A stretch of DNA of 38,868 bases from Burkholderiales bacterium (GCA_025350145.1 JANXYH010000099.1:1-38868); one strand, 5' to 3'; positions 1-10,522 are shown, counted from the first letter of the stretch. Program-made: numbers and translations. The notes: a model not told the origin generated them from the sequence alone.

Positions 1-527
1 GTCTGCCGCAACTCCACGTCGACACCGGCCGTCGGCTCGTCGAGCACGATCACCGGCGGCTTGTGGACCAGCGCCTGCGCCACCAGCACCCGGCGCTTCA
101 TGCCACCCGACAACTGCCGCATGTTGCTGCCGGCCTTGTCCGACAGACCCAGTTCGGCGAGCAACTCGTCGATCCAGGCGTCGTTGTGGTGCACACCGAA
201 ATAGCCGCTCTGGATGCGCAAGGTCTCGCGCACCGAGAAGAAGGGGTCGAACACCAGCTCCTGGGGCACGATACCCAGGGCCTTGCGCGCCGCAGCGTAA
301 TCCTGGAGCACGTCGTGGCCCATCACCTTGACGCTGCCGCCGCTGGCCTTGACCAGCCCCGCCAGGACGCTGATCAGGGTCGTCTTGCCGGCGCCGTTGG
401 GGCCGAGCAGGCCAAAAAATTCGCCCTGAGCAATGTCGAAGCTGACGCCGTCCAAGGCCTTGAGCGCGCCGCGCGGACCCTGGTAGGTCTTGGAAACCTG
501 GTCGAAGTGAACGGCGGGCATGGGCAT
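1..527 (-). CDS. ABC transporter ATP-binding protein (3' end cut off by the window)
   Basis: This is the nucleotide-binding subunit of an ABC transporter of the YadG/CcmA-like export type; the permease is probably beyond the left edge. About 175 residues are visible. They carry a Walker A motif 'GPNGAGKTT' near residue 45, a Q-loop 'VPQE', the signature 'LSGGMKRR' and a Walker B 'VIVLDEPTAGVD', after which the window ends. The H-loop and C-terminus are missing because of the window edge, not because the gene is broken. Two in-frame ATG codons, at 527 and 521, could be the start. A TACAAT box on the minus strand (542-537) lies so close that the mRNA would be almost leaderless. The gene is divergent from the TetR-type regulator at 592, which may control it. 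The substrate cannot be told. Confidence 0.9.
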   Translation of the reverse strand, partial: MPMPAVHFDQVSKTYQGPRGALKALDGVSFDIAQGEFFGLLGPNGAGKTTLISVLAGLVKASGGSVKVMGHDVLQDYAAARKALGIVPQELVFDPFFSVRETLRIQSGYFGVHHNDAWIDELLAELGLSDKAGSNMRQLSGGMKRRVLVAQALVHKPPVIVLDEPTAGVDVELRQ

Positions 528-591
528 GGGGCGCGAATTGTAGGGATCGGCCAAGTCGGCCTGCGCCAGCGGGGTGCTAGATTTCGGCGAC

Positions 592-1266
592 ATGGCCAGC
601 CCCAAGCTACCGCGACCACGCCGCACCGCCGAACGCATCCTCGACGTGTCGCTGGAACTGCTCAACCGGTTTGGCGAGCCCAACGTCAGCACCACCTTGA
701 TTTCGGCCGAAATGGGCATCAGCCCCGGCAACCTGTACTACCACTACCCGGCCAAGGACGGGCTGATCAACGGCCTGTTCGACCGCTACCAGGCCGAGCT
801 GAACGAGCTGCTGCTGGCCGCCGACGGGGTGCGCAATGTCGAGGACGCATGGCTGTTCTTCCACATGCTGTTCGAGCTGATCTGGCGCTACCGCTTCCTC
901 TACCGCGACTTGAACGACCTGTTGAGCAAGAACCGGTACCTGGAAAAGCAGTTCCAGAGCGTGCTCAAACACAAGGCCGGCGCGGTCAAGGCGGTGCTGG
1001 ACGGCTTGAGCCGGGAGCTGAGCTTGCGCATCGATCAGCGCGAGGCCGAAACCGCCGCCAGCGCGATGGTCGTGGTGCTGACCTATTGGCTGAGCTTTGA
1101 GTACGTGCGCGACCCACGCCGGGCGCTCGAGCCCGACCATTCCGCCGCCGCGCTGTCGCGTGGCGCCTTCCACCTGCTGAGCCTGCTGATGCCCTACCTC
1201 GAGCCGGCGGCCAAGGCGCATCTGTTCAAGATCGCCGCAGCCTACCAGGCCAACAGCGCGTCTTGA
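592..1266 (+). CDS. TetR/AcrR family transcriptional regulator
   Basis: A 224-residue protein with an N-terminal TetR-type helix-turn-helix. The recognition region reads 'ISAEMGISPGNLYYHYPAKD' around residues 38-57, the classic 'G.S.GxLYxHYxxKxxL' pattern. The C-terminal part is helical and rich in Leu and Arg, as expected for the ligand/dimerisation domain, and contains a long 'LIWRYRFLYRDL' segment. I chose the ATG at 592 because the reading frame upstream adds only six poorly coding residues. The gene is divergent from the ABC ATPase, with 64 bp between the starts, so repression of that transporter is the natural inference. The ligand is unknown. It converges on proB with only 9 bp between the two stop codons. 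Confidence 0.9.
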   Translation: MASPKLPRPRRTAERILDVSLELLNRFGEPNVSTTLISAEMGISPGNLYYHYPAKDGLINGLFDRYQAELNELLLAADGVRNVEDAWLFFHMLFELIWRYRFLYRDLNDLLSKNRYLEKQFQSVLKHKAGAVKAVLDGLSRELSLRIDQREAETAASAMVVVLTYWLSFEYVRDPRRALEPDHSAAALSRGAFHLLSLLMPYLEPAAKAHLFKIAAAYQANSAS

Positions 1267-1275
1267 TTGCGGCCT

Positions 1276-3530
<2,255 letters not shown>

Positions 3531-3547
3531 TCATGCAGGTGAAAAAT

Positions 3548-3579
3548 GCAAAAAGCCCCGGCACACCGGGGCTTTTTGC
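3548..3579 (-). terminator. Rho-independent terminator between rpmA and obgE
   Basis: A perfect 14-bp inverted repeat (3548-3561 with 3566-3579) with a 4-nt loop. Read on the minus strand, the stem has a GC-rich core, its right arm ends in UUUUU, and a second U-run follows after GCA. It begins 26 bp after the rpmA stop and ends 32 bp before the obgE start. Because both arms carry A/T runs, it could work in either direction. Confidence 0.85.
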
Positions 3580-3605
3580 AGTGCGATGCCCCGCCGGAAG
3601 GCGAT

Positions 3606-3863
3606 TCAGGCCGGAGTGACCGTGACGGTCTGGCGGTTCAATGCGCCTTTGGTGGCAAAACCCACCTTGCCGTCGACCAGCGCGAACAAGGTGTGGTCGC
3701 GACCCATGCCGACGTTGACGCCGGCATGGAACTTGGTGCCGCGCTGGCGCACGATGATCGAGCCGGCGTTGACCGCCTGCCCACCATAGGCCTTGACGCC
3801 GAGCATCTTGGGTTGCGAGTCGCGGCCGTTGCGGGTTGAGCCGCCGCCTTTTTTCTGTGCCAT
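3606..3863 (-). CDS. rpmA: 50S ribosomal protein L27
   Basis: Large-subunit ribosomal protein whose N-terminal tail reaches towards the peptidyl-transferase centre. It has 85 residues, the normal size. It starts '[19 protein letters not shown]' and contains the L27 signature '[15 protein letters not shown]' near residues 34-48. The N-terminus is the direct Gly-rich form, with no cleavable Firmicutes-type extension. It lies 45 bp downstream of rplU in the conserved rplU-rpmA pair and is followed by a strong hairpin terminator. Confidence 0.99.
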   Translation of the reverse strand: MAQKKGGGSTRNGRDSQPKMLGVKAYGGQAVNAGSIIVRQRGTKFHAGVNVGMGRDHTLFALVDGKVGFATKGALNRQTVTVTPA

Positions 3864-3908
3864 GGTGCGTGAACTCCTGGGGTACTGGCTTTAACTGAGC
3901 TGGCTCAA

Positions 3909-4220
3909 TCAAGCACCAATGGTGCCGATCTGCAGCTCGGTGAACGTCTGGCGGTGTCCGCCATGCTTCTGGTAGTGCTTGCGGCGGCGCATCTTGAAAA
4001 TGCGCACCTTGTCGTGCTTGCCTTGCGACAGCACGGTGGCCGTGACGGTTGCGCCGCTCACCAAGGGGGTCCCGATCGTCAGGGTGTCGCCGTTGCCGAC
4101 AGCCAGCACCTGGTCAATCACGATCTCCTGGCCCACGTCCGCTGCTATCTGTTCTACCTTGATCTTCTCGCCGGCAGCAACCTTGTATTGCTTGCCACCG
4201 GTTTTTATGAGCGCGTACAT
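3909..4220 (-). CDS. rplU: 50S ribosomal protein L21
   Basis: Large-subunit ribosomal protein that binds 23S rRNA. It has 103 residues, as in E. coli, running from '[14 protein letters not shown]' to '[10 protein letters not shown]', with the basic tract '[16 protein letters not shown]' near residue 75. The open frame continues far upstream without a stop, but only the ATG at 4220 gives the L21 N-terminus. It is preceded by an AAGG Shine-Dalgarno sequence about 8 nt away. It is the first gene of rplU-rpmA and is divergent from ispB. Its leader carries an unusual pyrimidine-rich tract, described separately. Confidence 0.99.
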   Translation of the reverse strand: MYALIKTGGKQYKVAAGEKIKVEQIAADVGQEIVIDQVLAVGNGDTLTIGTPLVSGATVTATVLSQGKHDKVRIFKMRRRKHYQKHGGHRQTFTELQIGTIGA

Positions 4221-4324
4221 AAGTGACCTTCGAAACGGGGAAACGAAAGGGGAAGACGAAAGAGGGAAACGACTGAAATTCCCTGCCGCAGCTCGGCGTA
4301 CCAAGGCGGGCGGGGAAACCTGGC

Positions 4325-4330
4325 ATTGTA
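4325..4330 (-). promoter_or_regulatory. Candidate -10 element for rplU
   Basis: Read on the minus strand this is TACAAT, five of six matches to the sigma-70 -10 consensus. Transcription would start near 4318 and give a leader of about 100 nt before the rplU ATG. I could not identify a convincing -35 element at normal spacing, so this rests on the -10 match and on the position in a divergent intergenic region. Confidence 0.45.
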
Positions 4331-4408
4331 GCGCAGCCGCAGGATTTTCTGGCGACGCCCCGTCAGCCAGGGCCGTGGGCGGGGCCCTCCCGCCGCAGTG
4401 TCGGTCCG

Positions 4409-4414
4409 TATAAT
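4409..4414 (+). promoter_or_regulatory. Candidate -10 element for ispB (perfect TATAAT)
   Basis: A perfect TATAAT on the plus strand in the divergent rplU/ispB region. It would place the transcription start near 4421, about 40 nt before the GTG start chosen for ispB. It also argues against translation starting at the upstream in-frame codon at 4398. No good -35 is seen at 16-18 bp spacing. Confidence 0.5.
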
Positions 4415-4460
4415 TTGCGGGTTTGGTACCGAGCCCGCCGCAAACCACCGTATTTTCGCA

Positions 4461-5444
4461 GTGCCCGCCACCCTCGCCGCCACGTCGGCCGCCCCTGACA
4501 CGTTGGACGCCGAGATGCAGCAGGTGGACGCGGTGGTGCGCCAGCGGCTGAAGTCCGATGTCGCGCTGATCGACCAGATCTCGCACTACATCATCGGCGC
4601 CGGCGGCAAGCGAATTCGACCCCGCCTGGTGCTGATGTTCGCCGCCGCGCTGGGCTATACCGGCGCTGACCGGTTCGAGCTCGCGGCGATCATCGAATTC
4701 ATCCACACCGCCACGTTGCTGCACGACGACGTGGTCGATGAGTCGTCGCTGCGTCGTGGCCAGCAGACCGCCAACGCCCTTTTCGGCAACGCGGCCAGCG
4801 TCTTGGTCGGCGACTTCCTCTACTCGCGCGCCTTCCAGATGATGGTCGACGGCAACCGGATGCGGGTGCTGGCGGTGCTGGCCGACGCGACCAATGTCAT
4901 CGCCGAGGGCGAAGTCCTGCAGTTGATGAACATGCACGACCCCGATCTGGCGGTCGACGACTACCTGCGCGTGATCCGCTACAAGACCGCCAAGCTGTTC
5001 GAGGCCAGCGCCCGGCTGGGTGCGGTCCTGGCCGGAGCCAAGCCTTCGGTCGAGGAAGCTTGCGCCGACTACGGCCGATCACTGGGCACGGCCTTTCAAC
5101 TGGTCGATGATCTGCTCGACTACGAGGGCCACACCCAGGCCATGGGCAAGAACGTCGGCGACGACCTGCGTGAGGGCAAGCCCACCTTGCCGCTGTTGGT
5201 GGCCATGGCGCGCGGCACGCCGACCGAGCGCGACCTGATCCGCCATGCCATCGAACATGGCGAGACCGAACGCTTGCCCGACATCATCGAGGTGGTGCGC
5301 CGCACCGGCGCGCTGGACCTGACGCGCGAGGCCGCGCGGGCCGAGGCTGCAAAGGCCCAGGCCAGCCTGGCACTGCTGCCCGAGACTCCGGCGCGGGTGG
5401 CTCTGCTAGAATTGTGCCTTCGGTCAGTCGACAGATCGTCCTGA
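4461..5444 (+). CDS. ispB: Octaprenyl diphosphate synthase (trans-polyprenyl diphosphate synthase)
   Basis: Elongates farnesyl diphosphate with isopentenyl diphosphate units to make the ubiquinone side chain. It is 327 residues from the GTG at 4461, close to E. coli IspB (323). The two aspartate-rich motifs that bind Mg-diphosphate are intact: 'HDDVVDE' (D89-D93) and 'VDDLLDY' (D216-D220). '[12 protein letters not shown]' near residue 50 binds the homoallylic substrate. The frame is open further upstream (to 4398), but that would start inside the promoter region, so the internal GTG is preferred. A Shine-Dalgarno sequence is not obvious. It is divergent from rplU, an arrangement common in Proteobacteria. 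Chain length (C40) is inferred from the family, not from sequence. Confidence 0.93.
   Translation: MPATLAATSAAPDTLDAEMQQVDAVVRQRLKSDVALIDQISHYIIGAGGKRIRPRLVLMFAAALGYTGADRFELAAIIEFIHTATLLHDDVVDESSLRRGQQTANALFGNAASVLVGDFLYSRAFQMMVDGNRMRVLAVLADATNVIAEGEVLQLMNMHDPDLAVDDYLRVIRYKTAKLFEASARLGAVLAGAKPSVEEACADYGRSLGTAFQLVDDLLDYEGHTQAMGKNVGDDLREGKPTLPLLVAMARGTPTERDLIRHAIEHGETERLPDIIEVVRRTGALDLTREAARAEAAKAQASLALLPETPARVALLELCLRSVDRSS
5407..5412 (+). promoter_or_regulatory. Candidate -10 element for tRNA-Pro inside the ispB 3' end
   Basis: TAGAAT, five of six matches to TATAAT, lies 66 bp before the mature tRNA 5' end and within the last codons of ispB. No strong -35 is seen, so the tRNA could also simply be co-transcribed with ispB. 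Confidence 0.3.
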
Positions 5445-5478
5445 CCGAACCGTTCTGAGCCATGCTGCGCAGGACACG

Positions 5479-5555
5479 CGGGGTGTAGCTTAGCCTGGTA
5501 GAGCGCTACGTTCGGGACGTAGAGGCCGGAGGTTCGAATCCTCTCACCCCGACCA
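5479..5555 (+). tRNA. tRNA-Pro (anticodon CGG)
   Basis: A 77-nt cloverleaf. The acceptor stem CGGGGTG (5479-5485) pairs fully with CACCCCG (5545-5551), followed by A73 and an encoded CCA (5553-5555). The anticodon arm CTACG/CGTAG encloses the loop TTCGGGA, giving anticodon CGG, which reads the proline codon CCG. The T-arm has the usual GGTTCGAATCC. Proline codons ending in G are frequent in the surrounding GC-rich genes. It stands between ispB and pilB. Confidence 0.97.
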
Positions 5556-5857
5556 CCATTTTTGCTCAGGCGCTGCCGCTCGTCGCGGCTGTCCATAGTC
5601 ATGGCCGGTCGCCATGTGCATCGCCAGCAAATGTGCACCGCCAGCCATTGCGCACCGCCAACCACAGCGGTAACTTGAGGTAAACGCCCGCCAAGTCAGG
5701 GCTACATTCGCCGCCCGCCTGCGCTTGCCGTGTCGGCTTGGGTTTACAGTCTGCGCCGCACCCCAGAACCCGCTCAGGTACCCAGCAGTTCGCGCCGCAA
5801 GGCGGTTTTGCCGATCGGCGTTCTGGCCCACCCGCGACCCAGCCCACACCACCCACC
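5556..5857. other. Non-coding region between tRNA-Pro and pilB
   Basis: About 300 bp with no supportable gene. Open frames here have poor third-position GC bias compared with neighbours. It contains three 17-bp direct repeats (5614-5664), listed separately. The region probably holds the pilB promoter, but I see no convincing -35/-10 or -24/-12 pair. Confidence 0.6.
5614..5664 (+). repeat. Three tandem 17-bp imperfect direct repeats upstream of pilB
   Basis: Units at 5614-5630 (ATGTGCATCGCCAGCAA), 5631-5647 (ATGTGCACCGCCAGCCA) and 5648-5664 (TTGCGCACCGCCAACCA). Adjacent units match at 15/17 and 14/17 positions, with an invariant GCAYCGCCA core at an exact 17-bp period. The period is not a multiple of three, so it does not reflect a coding repeat. 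It lies about 195 bp before the pilB start and could be a regulator-binding array. Confidence 0.7.
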
Positions 5858-7573
5858 TTGGACGCACTGGCCGAATCCCTTTCGCCGACCCTGTCGGGCG
5901 TCGCCCGTGCCCTGGTCACGGCGCGCAAGCTCGGCAGCAAGGCGGCTGAAGACCTGGCCAAGTCGGCGGTGGAACGCAAGATCAGTTTCATCGCGGCATT
6001 GATCGCCTCTGGCGCGGTGTCTGCGGCCGAATTGGCCCACACCCTGTCGCAGACGCTGGCCCTGCCCCTGATCGACCTGAACGCGATCGATCCGGAGCGC
6101 ATGCCCAAGGGCATCGTCGACCCGAAGCTGGCGGCTCAGTACCAGATCCTGGTGCTGGCCAAGCGCGGCACCCGGCTGTTCATTGGCAGCGCTGACCCGA
6201 CCCACCTGGAGGCCGCCGAACGCATCAAGTTCGCCACCCAGTTGTCGCCGGAATGGGTCGTCGTCGAGTACGACAAACTCGCCCGCATGGTGGAGAGCAG
6301 CGCCACCACGGCGGCCGAGACCATGGAGGCATTGACCTCCGAGGACTTTGAGTTCGAGGTCAGCGACGACACGACCGCGCCCGAGACCGCCGAGGTGCAG
6401 ACCGATGTCGAGGACGCGCCGGTGGTGCGCTTCCTGCAAAAGATGCTGATCGATGCGATCAACCTGCGCGCCTCGGACCTGCACTTCGAGCCCTACGAAC
6501 ACATTTACCGCGTGCGCTTTCGGGTCGACGGCGAGTTGCGCGAGATCACCCAGCCGCCGGTGGCGATCAAGGAGAAGCTGGCCTCGCGGATCAAGGTCAT
6601 CAGCCGCCTCGACATCTCCGAGAAGCGGGTGCCGCAGGACGGCCGCATGAAGATGAAGTTCGGCAGCAAGGCGATCGACTTTCGGGTCTCGACCCTGCCC
6701 ACGCTGTTCGGCGAGAAGATCGTGATCCGCATTCTCGACCCGTCCAGCGCCCGCCTGGGGATCGAGGCCCTGGGCTATGAGCGGATCGAAAAAGACCGCC
6801 TGATGACGGCGATCGTGCGCCCCTATGGCATGGTCCTGGTCACTGGCCCGACCGGTTCGGGCAAGACGGTGTCGCTGTACACCTGCCTGAACATCCTCAA
6901 CCAGCCTGGCGTGAACATCGCCACGGTCGAAGACCCGGCCGAAATCAACCTGCCCGGGGTCAACCAGGTTAATGTCAATGACAAGGCAGGACTGACCTTT
7001 GGCGCGGCGCTGAAGTCGTTTCTGCGGCAGGACCCGGACATCATCATGGTCGGCGAGATCCGCGACCTGGAAACCGCCGACATCGCCATCAAGGCAGCGC
7101 AGACCGGCCACATGGTGATGAGCACACTGCACACCAACGATGCGCCGTCGACCCTGACCCGGCTGCTGAACATGGGCGTCGCGCCATTCAACATCGCTTC
7201 CAGCGTGATCCTGATCACCGCCCAGCGACTGGCCCGCCGGCTGTGTGAGAACTGCAAGGCCCAGGCCGACTACCCTCGCGAGGCGATGCTGCGGGCCGGG
7301 TTCAAGGCCGAAGATCTGGACGGCAAGTGGCGACCGTTCCGGGCGGTCGGTTGTCCGGCCTGCAACAACGGCTACAAGGGCCGGGTAGGTCTGTACCAGG
7401 TGATGCCGATCACCGATGCGATCCAACGCATCATCCTGGCCGAGGGCACGGCCGTCGACATTGCCGACCAGGCGCGCAAAGAAGATGTGCGAGACCTGCG
7501 CACATCGGGCCTGATCAAGGTCCGAGCCGGCCTGACCACGCTAGAAGAAGTGATTGCGGTCACCAACGAATGA
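5858..7573 (+). CDS. pilB: Type IV pilus assembly ATPase PilB
   Basis: Hexameric cytoplasmic ATPase that powers type IV pilus extension at the inner-membrane platform. From the TTG at 5858 it is 571 residues, the family size. The N-terminal MshEN/T2SSE-N domain covers about residues 40-150. The ATPase core follows, with Walker A 'GPTGSGKT' near 330, Walker B 'DIIMVGEIRD' near 394 and a His-box 'STLHTND' near 421. A zinc-binding tetracysteine follows, 'CENC' near 463 and 'CPAC' near 499. The frame stays open upstream to 5738, but those codons lack the GC3 bias of the gene and encode a Pro/Arg/Gln-rich stretch unlike PilB, so I chose the later TTG. That choice is uncertain because no clear ribosome-binding site is visible. 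pilC follows after 63 bp. Confidence 0.95.
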   Translation: MDALAESLSPTLSGVARALVTARKLGSKAAEDLAKSAVERKISFIAALIASGAVSAAELAHTLSQTLALPLIDLNAIDPERMPKGIVDPKLAAQYQILVLAKRGTRLFIGSADPTHLEAAERIKFATQLSPEWVVVEYDKLARMVESSATTAAETMEALTSEDFEFEVSDDTTAPETAEVQTDVEDAPVVRFLQKMLIDAINLRASDLHFEPYEHIYRVRFRVDGELREITQPPVAIKEKLASRIKVISRLDISEKRVPQDGRMKMKFGSKAIDFRVSTLPTLFGEKIVIRILDPSSARLGIEALGYERIEKDRLMTAIVRPYGMVLVTGPTGSGKTVSLYTCLNILNQPGVNIATVEDPAEINLPGVNQVNVNDKAGLTFGAALKSFLRQDPDIIMVGEIRDLETADIAIKAAQTGHMVMSTLHTNDAPSTLTRLLNMGVAPFNIASSVILITAQRLARRLCENCKAQADYPREAMLRAGFKAEDLDGKWRPFRAVGCPACNNGYKGRVGLYQVMPITDAIQRIILAEGTAVDIADQARKEDVRDLRTSGLIKVRAGLTTLEEVIAVTNE

Positions 7574-7636
7574 TCCACGCACGATGTTGGCCGCGACATC
7601 GATGAACCCCAGCGCCCCATCGCAAACCTGACCCCC

Positions 7637-8857
7637 ATGGCCACTGCAATCGCCGCCAAGAACGCCAAAGACAAAGTCTTCGAATGGGAAGGCAAGGACA
7701 AGCACGGCAAGATCCTGCGCGGTGAATTGCGTGCCGGCGGCGAGGCTGCGGTGAGTGCCAGTCTGCGCCGCCAGGGCATCTTTCTGACCAAGGTCAAGCA
7801 ACGCCGGGTCGGTGGTGGCCGTTCGGTCAATGCCAAAGACATCGCCGTGTTCACCCGCCAACTGGCGACGATGATGAAGGCCGGCGTGCCGATGCTCCAG
7901 GCCTTTGACATCGTCGGCCGGGGCGCCTCCAACCCCAGGCTGACCAAGCTGTTGCTGGACATCCGCGCCGACATCGAGACCGGCACCAGCCTGTCGGCGT
8001 CGTTTCGCAAGCACCCGATGCATTTCGACGCGCTGTATTGCAACCTGGTCGAGGCCGGCGAGACCGGCGGCATCCTTGAGCAGTTGCTCGATCGGCTGTC
8101 GATCTACCAGGAAAAGACCCTGGCCATCAAGAGCAAGATCAAGGCCGCGCTGATGTACCCGATGGCGGTGCTGGTGGTGGCCTTCATCGTGGTGGTGGTA
8201 ATCATGCTCAAGGTCGTGCCGGCCTTCAAGGACGTGTTCAAGTCCTTTGGCGCCGACCTGCCGGCGCCGACCCTGGCGGTGATCGCGATGTCGGAGTTCT
8301 TTGTCGACTACTGGTGGGTCATCTTTGGCGTTTTGATCGGCGGCAGCTACTTCTTCTTCCAGGCCTGGAAGCGCTCGGAGCGGATGCAGATGGTGATGGA
8401 CCGGCTGCTGTTGCAAGTTCCGGTGTTCGGCCCCCTGGTCCACAAGTCCGTGATCGCGCGCTGGACCCGCACCCTGTCGACGATGTTCGCGGCTGGCGTT
8501 CCCCTGGTCGAGGCCCTGGATTCGGTCGGTGGCGCCTCGGGCAACGCCGTCTACGCCGAGGCCACCCTGCGGATCCAGCGCGATGTGTCCACCGGCTCGG
8601 CCCTGACTGCGGCGATGACCGGCACCGGCGTGTTCCCGACCATGGTCCTGCAGATGGCATCGATCGGCGAGGAATCGGGCGCGCTGGACCACATGCTGGG
8701 CAAGGCGGCCGAGTTCTACGAGGAAGAGGTCGACGACATGGTCAAGGGCCTGTCCAGCCTGATGGAGCCGATCATCATCGTCTTCCTTGGCTCCATCATC
8801 GGCGGCATCGTGGTGGCGATGTACCTGCCGATCTTCAAGCTGGGAACGGTGGTCTAG
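7637..8857 (+). CDS. pilC: Type IV pilus inner-membrane platform protein PilC
   Basis: Polytopic inner-membrane protein that couples the PilB/PilT motors to pilin assembly. It has 406 residues. The N-terminal part ('VFEWEGKDKHGKILRGEL') precedes two homologous T2SSF domains, about residues 70-195 and 275-398. Each has the typical 'FTRQLATMMKAGVPMLQAFD' or 'WTRTLSTMFAAGVPLVEALD' helix and a 'VEAGETGG' or 'ASIGEESG' turn. Three membrane segments are evident, near residues 175-195, 220-240 and 380-400. Its TAG stop shares a G with the GTG start of pilD, indicating tight translational coupling. Confidence 0.96.
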   Translation: MATAIAAKNAKDKVFEWEGKDKHGKILRGELRAGGEAAVSASLRRQGIFLTKVKQRRVGGGRSVNAKDIAVFTRQLATMMKAGVPMLQAFDIVGRGASNPRLTKLLLDIRADIETGTSLSASFRKHPMHFDALYCNLVEAGETGGILEQLLDRLSIYQEKTLAIKSKIKAALMYPMAVLVVAFIVVVVIMLKVVPAFKDVFKSFGADLPAPTLAVIAMSEFFVDYWWVIFGVLIGGSYFFFQAWKRSERMQMVMDRLLLQVPVFGPLVHKSVIARWTRTLSTMFAAGVPLVEALDSVGGASGNAVYAEATLRIQRDVSTGSALTAAMTGTGVFPTMVLQMASIGEESGALDHMLGKAAEFYEEEVDDMVKGLSSLMEPIIIVFLGSIIGGIVVAMYLPIFKLGTVV

Positions 8858-9798
8858 TGGCCGATCTGGCGGTCTCGGTCGGGCTGCTGCTGTCTCCCCC
8901 GGCCATGGCGATCCTGGGCTTGCTGATCGGCAGCTTCCTCAACGTCGTGATCCACCGCCTGCCGCAGTTGCTTGAACGCGGCTGGCTGGCCGACGCCGCC
9001 AGCTACCTGCAGGACGAAGTGGCGATGCGCCGCGTGCTTGGCGCAGCACCGCTGCAATTGCCGGTACTGGCCCGCACCGGCGCGGCGCTGGCCGACGACC
9101 TGGCACGGCTGCCGCAACTGGGCCTGGCCATGCCGCGCTCGCGCTGCCCGTCGTGTGGCCACGGCCTGGCCTGGCACGAGAACATTCCGCTGTTGAGCTG
9201 GCTCCGCCTGCGCGGCAAGTGTTCGTCCTGTGGCGCGCCGATTTCGCTGCGCTACCCGCTCGTCGAGGCGCTGACAGGCGCCTTGTTCGCCGCCGTGGCC
9301 TGGCGCTTTGGGGCCGGCGCGGCGACCGTGGTCTATGCCATCGCCATGGCGCTGCTGGTCGCCGCCGCCTTCGTCGATCTCGACACCACCTTGCTGCCCG
9401 ACCAGTTGACCCTGCCCTTGATCGGGCTGGGGCTGTTGGCCGCCTGGCTGGGCTGGATCCCGGTGTCGCTGGCCGACGCCGCCCTGGGCGCGCTCTTCGG
9501 CTACCTTTCGCTCTGGTCGATTGCCACGCTCTACAAGCTGCTGCGCGGCGCCGAGGGCATGGCCGAAGGCGATTTCAAACTCCTCGCCGGCATGGGCGCG
9601 CTGCTCGGCTGGCAGGCGCTGACCTCGGTGGTACTGCTCTCATCTGCGGTCGGTGCGGCGGTCGGCATTTATTTGATCGTCGCCCGCGGCCACCGGCGCG
9701 AAGTGCCGATCCCGTTCGGCCCTTATCTGGCTGGGGGCGGCGTCGCCGCGCTGTTCTTCGGCGCCCAGCTCAGCCGCCTGTGGTTGCCGGGGCAGTGA
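8857..9798 (+). CDS. pilD: Prepilin peptidase / N-methyltransferase PilD
   Basis: Cleaves the leader of type IV prepilins and pseudopilins and N-methylates the new N-terminus; an integral inner-membrane aspartyl protease. From the GTG at 8857 it has 313 residues. The cytoplasmic zinc site is present as C97/C100 and C122/C125. The two catalytic aspartates are in 'FVDLD' (D174) and 'AEGDFKLLAGMGA' (D239), spaced as in the family. The loop between the first membrane helix and the first CxxC is longer than in E. coli-type enzymes, which is common in Burkholderiales. It probably serves both the pilus and any type II secretion system. It overlaps pilC by one base and coaE by four. Confidence 0.95.
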   Translation: MADLAVSVGLLLSPPAMAILGLLIGSFLNVVIHRLPQLLERGWLADAASYLQDEVAMRRVLGAAPLQLPVLARTGAALADDLARLPQLGLAMPRSRCPSCGHGLAWHENIPLLSWLRLRGKCSSCGAPISLRYPLVEALTGALFAAVAWRFGAGAATVVYAIAMALLVAAAFVDLDTTLLPDQLTLPLIGLGLLAAWLGWIPVSLADAALGALFGYLSLWSIATLYKLLRGAEGMAEGDFKLLAGMGALLGWQALTSVVLLSSAVGAAVGIYLIVARGHRREVPIPFGPYLAGGGVAALFFGAQLSRLWLPGQ

Positions 9799-10454
9799 GC
9801 ACGGTCGAGCCCGCGCCGGCCTCCTCAGCACCCGGGCGCGGGCTTGTCCGGATCGGCCTGACCGGGGGCATCGGCAGCGGCAAGTCGACGGTTGCGGCCT
9901 TGCTGGTCGGGCACGGCGCCACCCTGGTCGACACCGATGCCATCGCCCATGCCCTGACCGCCCCCGGCGGCGCGGCGATGGCGCCGCTGGTGGCCGCGTT
10001 CGGCCCCGCCATCGCCGATGCCGCTGGCGCGATGGACCGCAGCCGGATGCGCGCTCTGGTGCTCGCCGACAGCCAGGCCAAGGCCCGGCTGGAGGCGGTT
10101 CTGCACCCCTTGATCGGCCTGCAAGCGCAGCGCCAAGCCGACGCTGCGGTGGGCGCGGTGGTGGTCTTCGATGTGCCGCTGCTGAGCGAGTCCAGCGTCT
10201 GGCGCCAGCGCTGTGCGCGGATCCTGGTGGTCGATTGCAGCGCCGCGACCCAAACTCAGCGCGTCATCGCCCGCTCAGGTTGGGCCGCAGAGCAGGTGCA
10301 GCGTGTCATCGCCCTGCAGGCCAGCCGGGCGCAGCGCCGGGCAATCGCCGATGCACTGATCCACAACGACGGCATCGGCCCCGAGGCGCTGGCCCGGGAG
10401 GTCGACGCGCTGTGGGCACTGTGGCAACTCGATCGGCTGGGCCAGACCCTGTGA
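9795..10454 (+). CDS. coaE: Dephospho-CoA kinase
   Basis: Last step of coenzyme A synthesis: ATP-dependent phosphorylation of dephospho-CoA. It has 219 residues from the GTG at 9795, with P-loop 'GGIGSGKS' at residues 24-31. 'LVDTDAIAH' follows near residue 44 and 'VVFDVPLLSES' near residue 120, both CoaE signatures. The P-loop sits about 16 residues further from the start than in E. coli. No good internal start exists, and the GTGA overlap with pilD supports this start. Location next to pilD is a conserved association in Proteobacteria. Confidence 0.96.
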   Translation: MSTVEPAPASSAPGRGLVRIGLTGGIGSGKSTVAALLVGHGATLVDTDAIAHALTAPGGAAMAPLVAAFGPAIADAAGAMDRSRMRALVLADSQAKARLEAVLHPLIGLQAQRQADAAVGAVVVFDVPLLSESSVWRQRCARILVVDCSAATQTQRVIARSGWAAEQVQRVIALQASRAQRRAIADALIHNDGIGPEALAREVDALWALWQLDRLGQTL

Positions 10455-10522
10455 AACAATCTTTCGGGCCGGCGCGGCTGCGCCGATCAGCGCCCCTGCA
10501 GCGCCCTTAGGAATCTGCCGTT

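Noticed and set aside
5774-7426. 550-residue open frame antisense to pilB
   Set aside because: Shadow of pilB: His/Gln/Asp-rich without recognisable domains.
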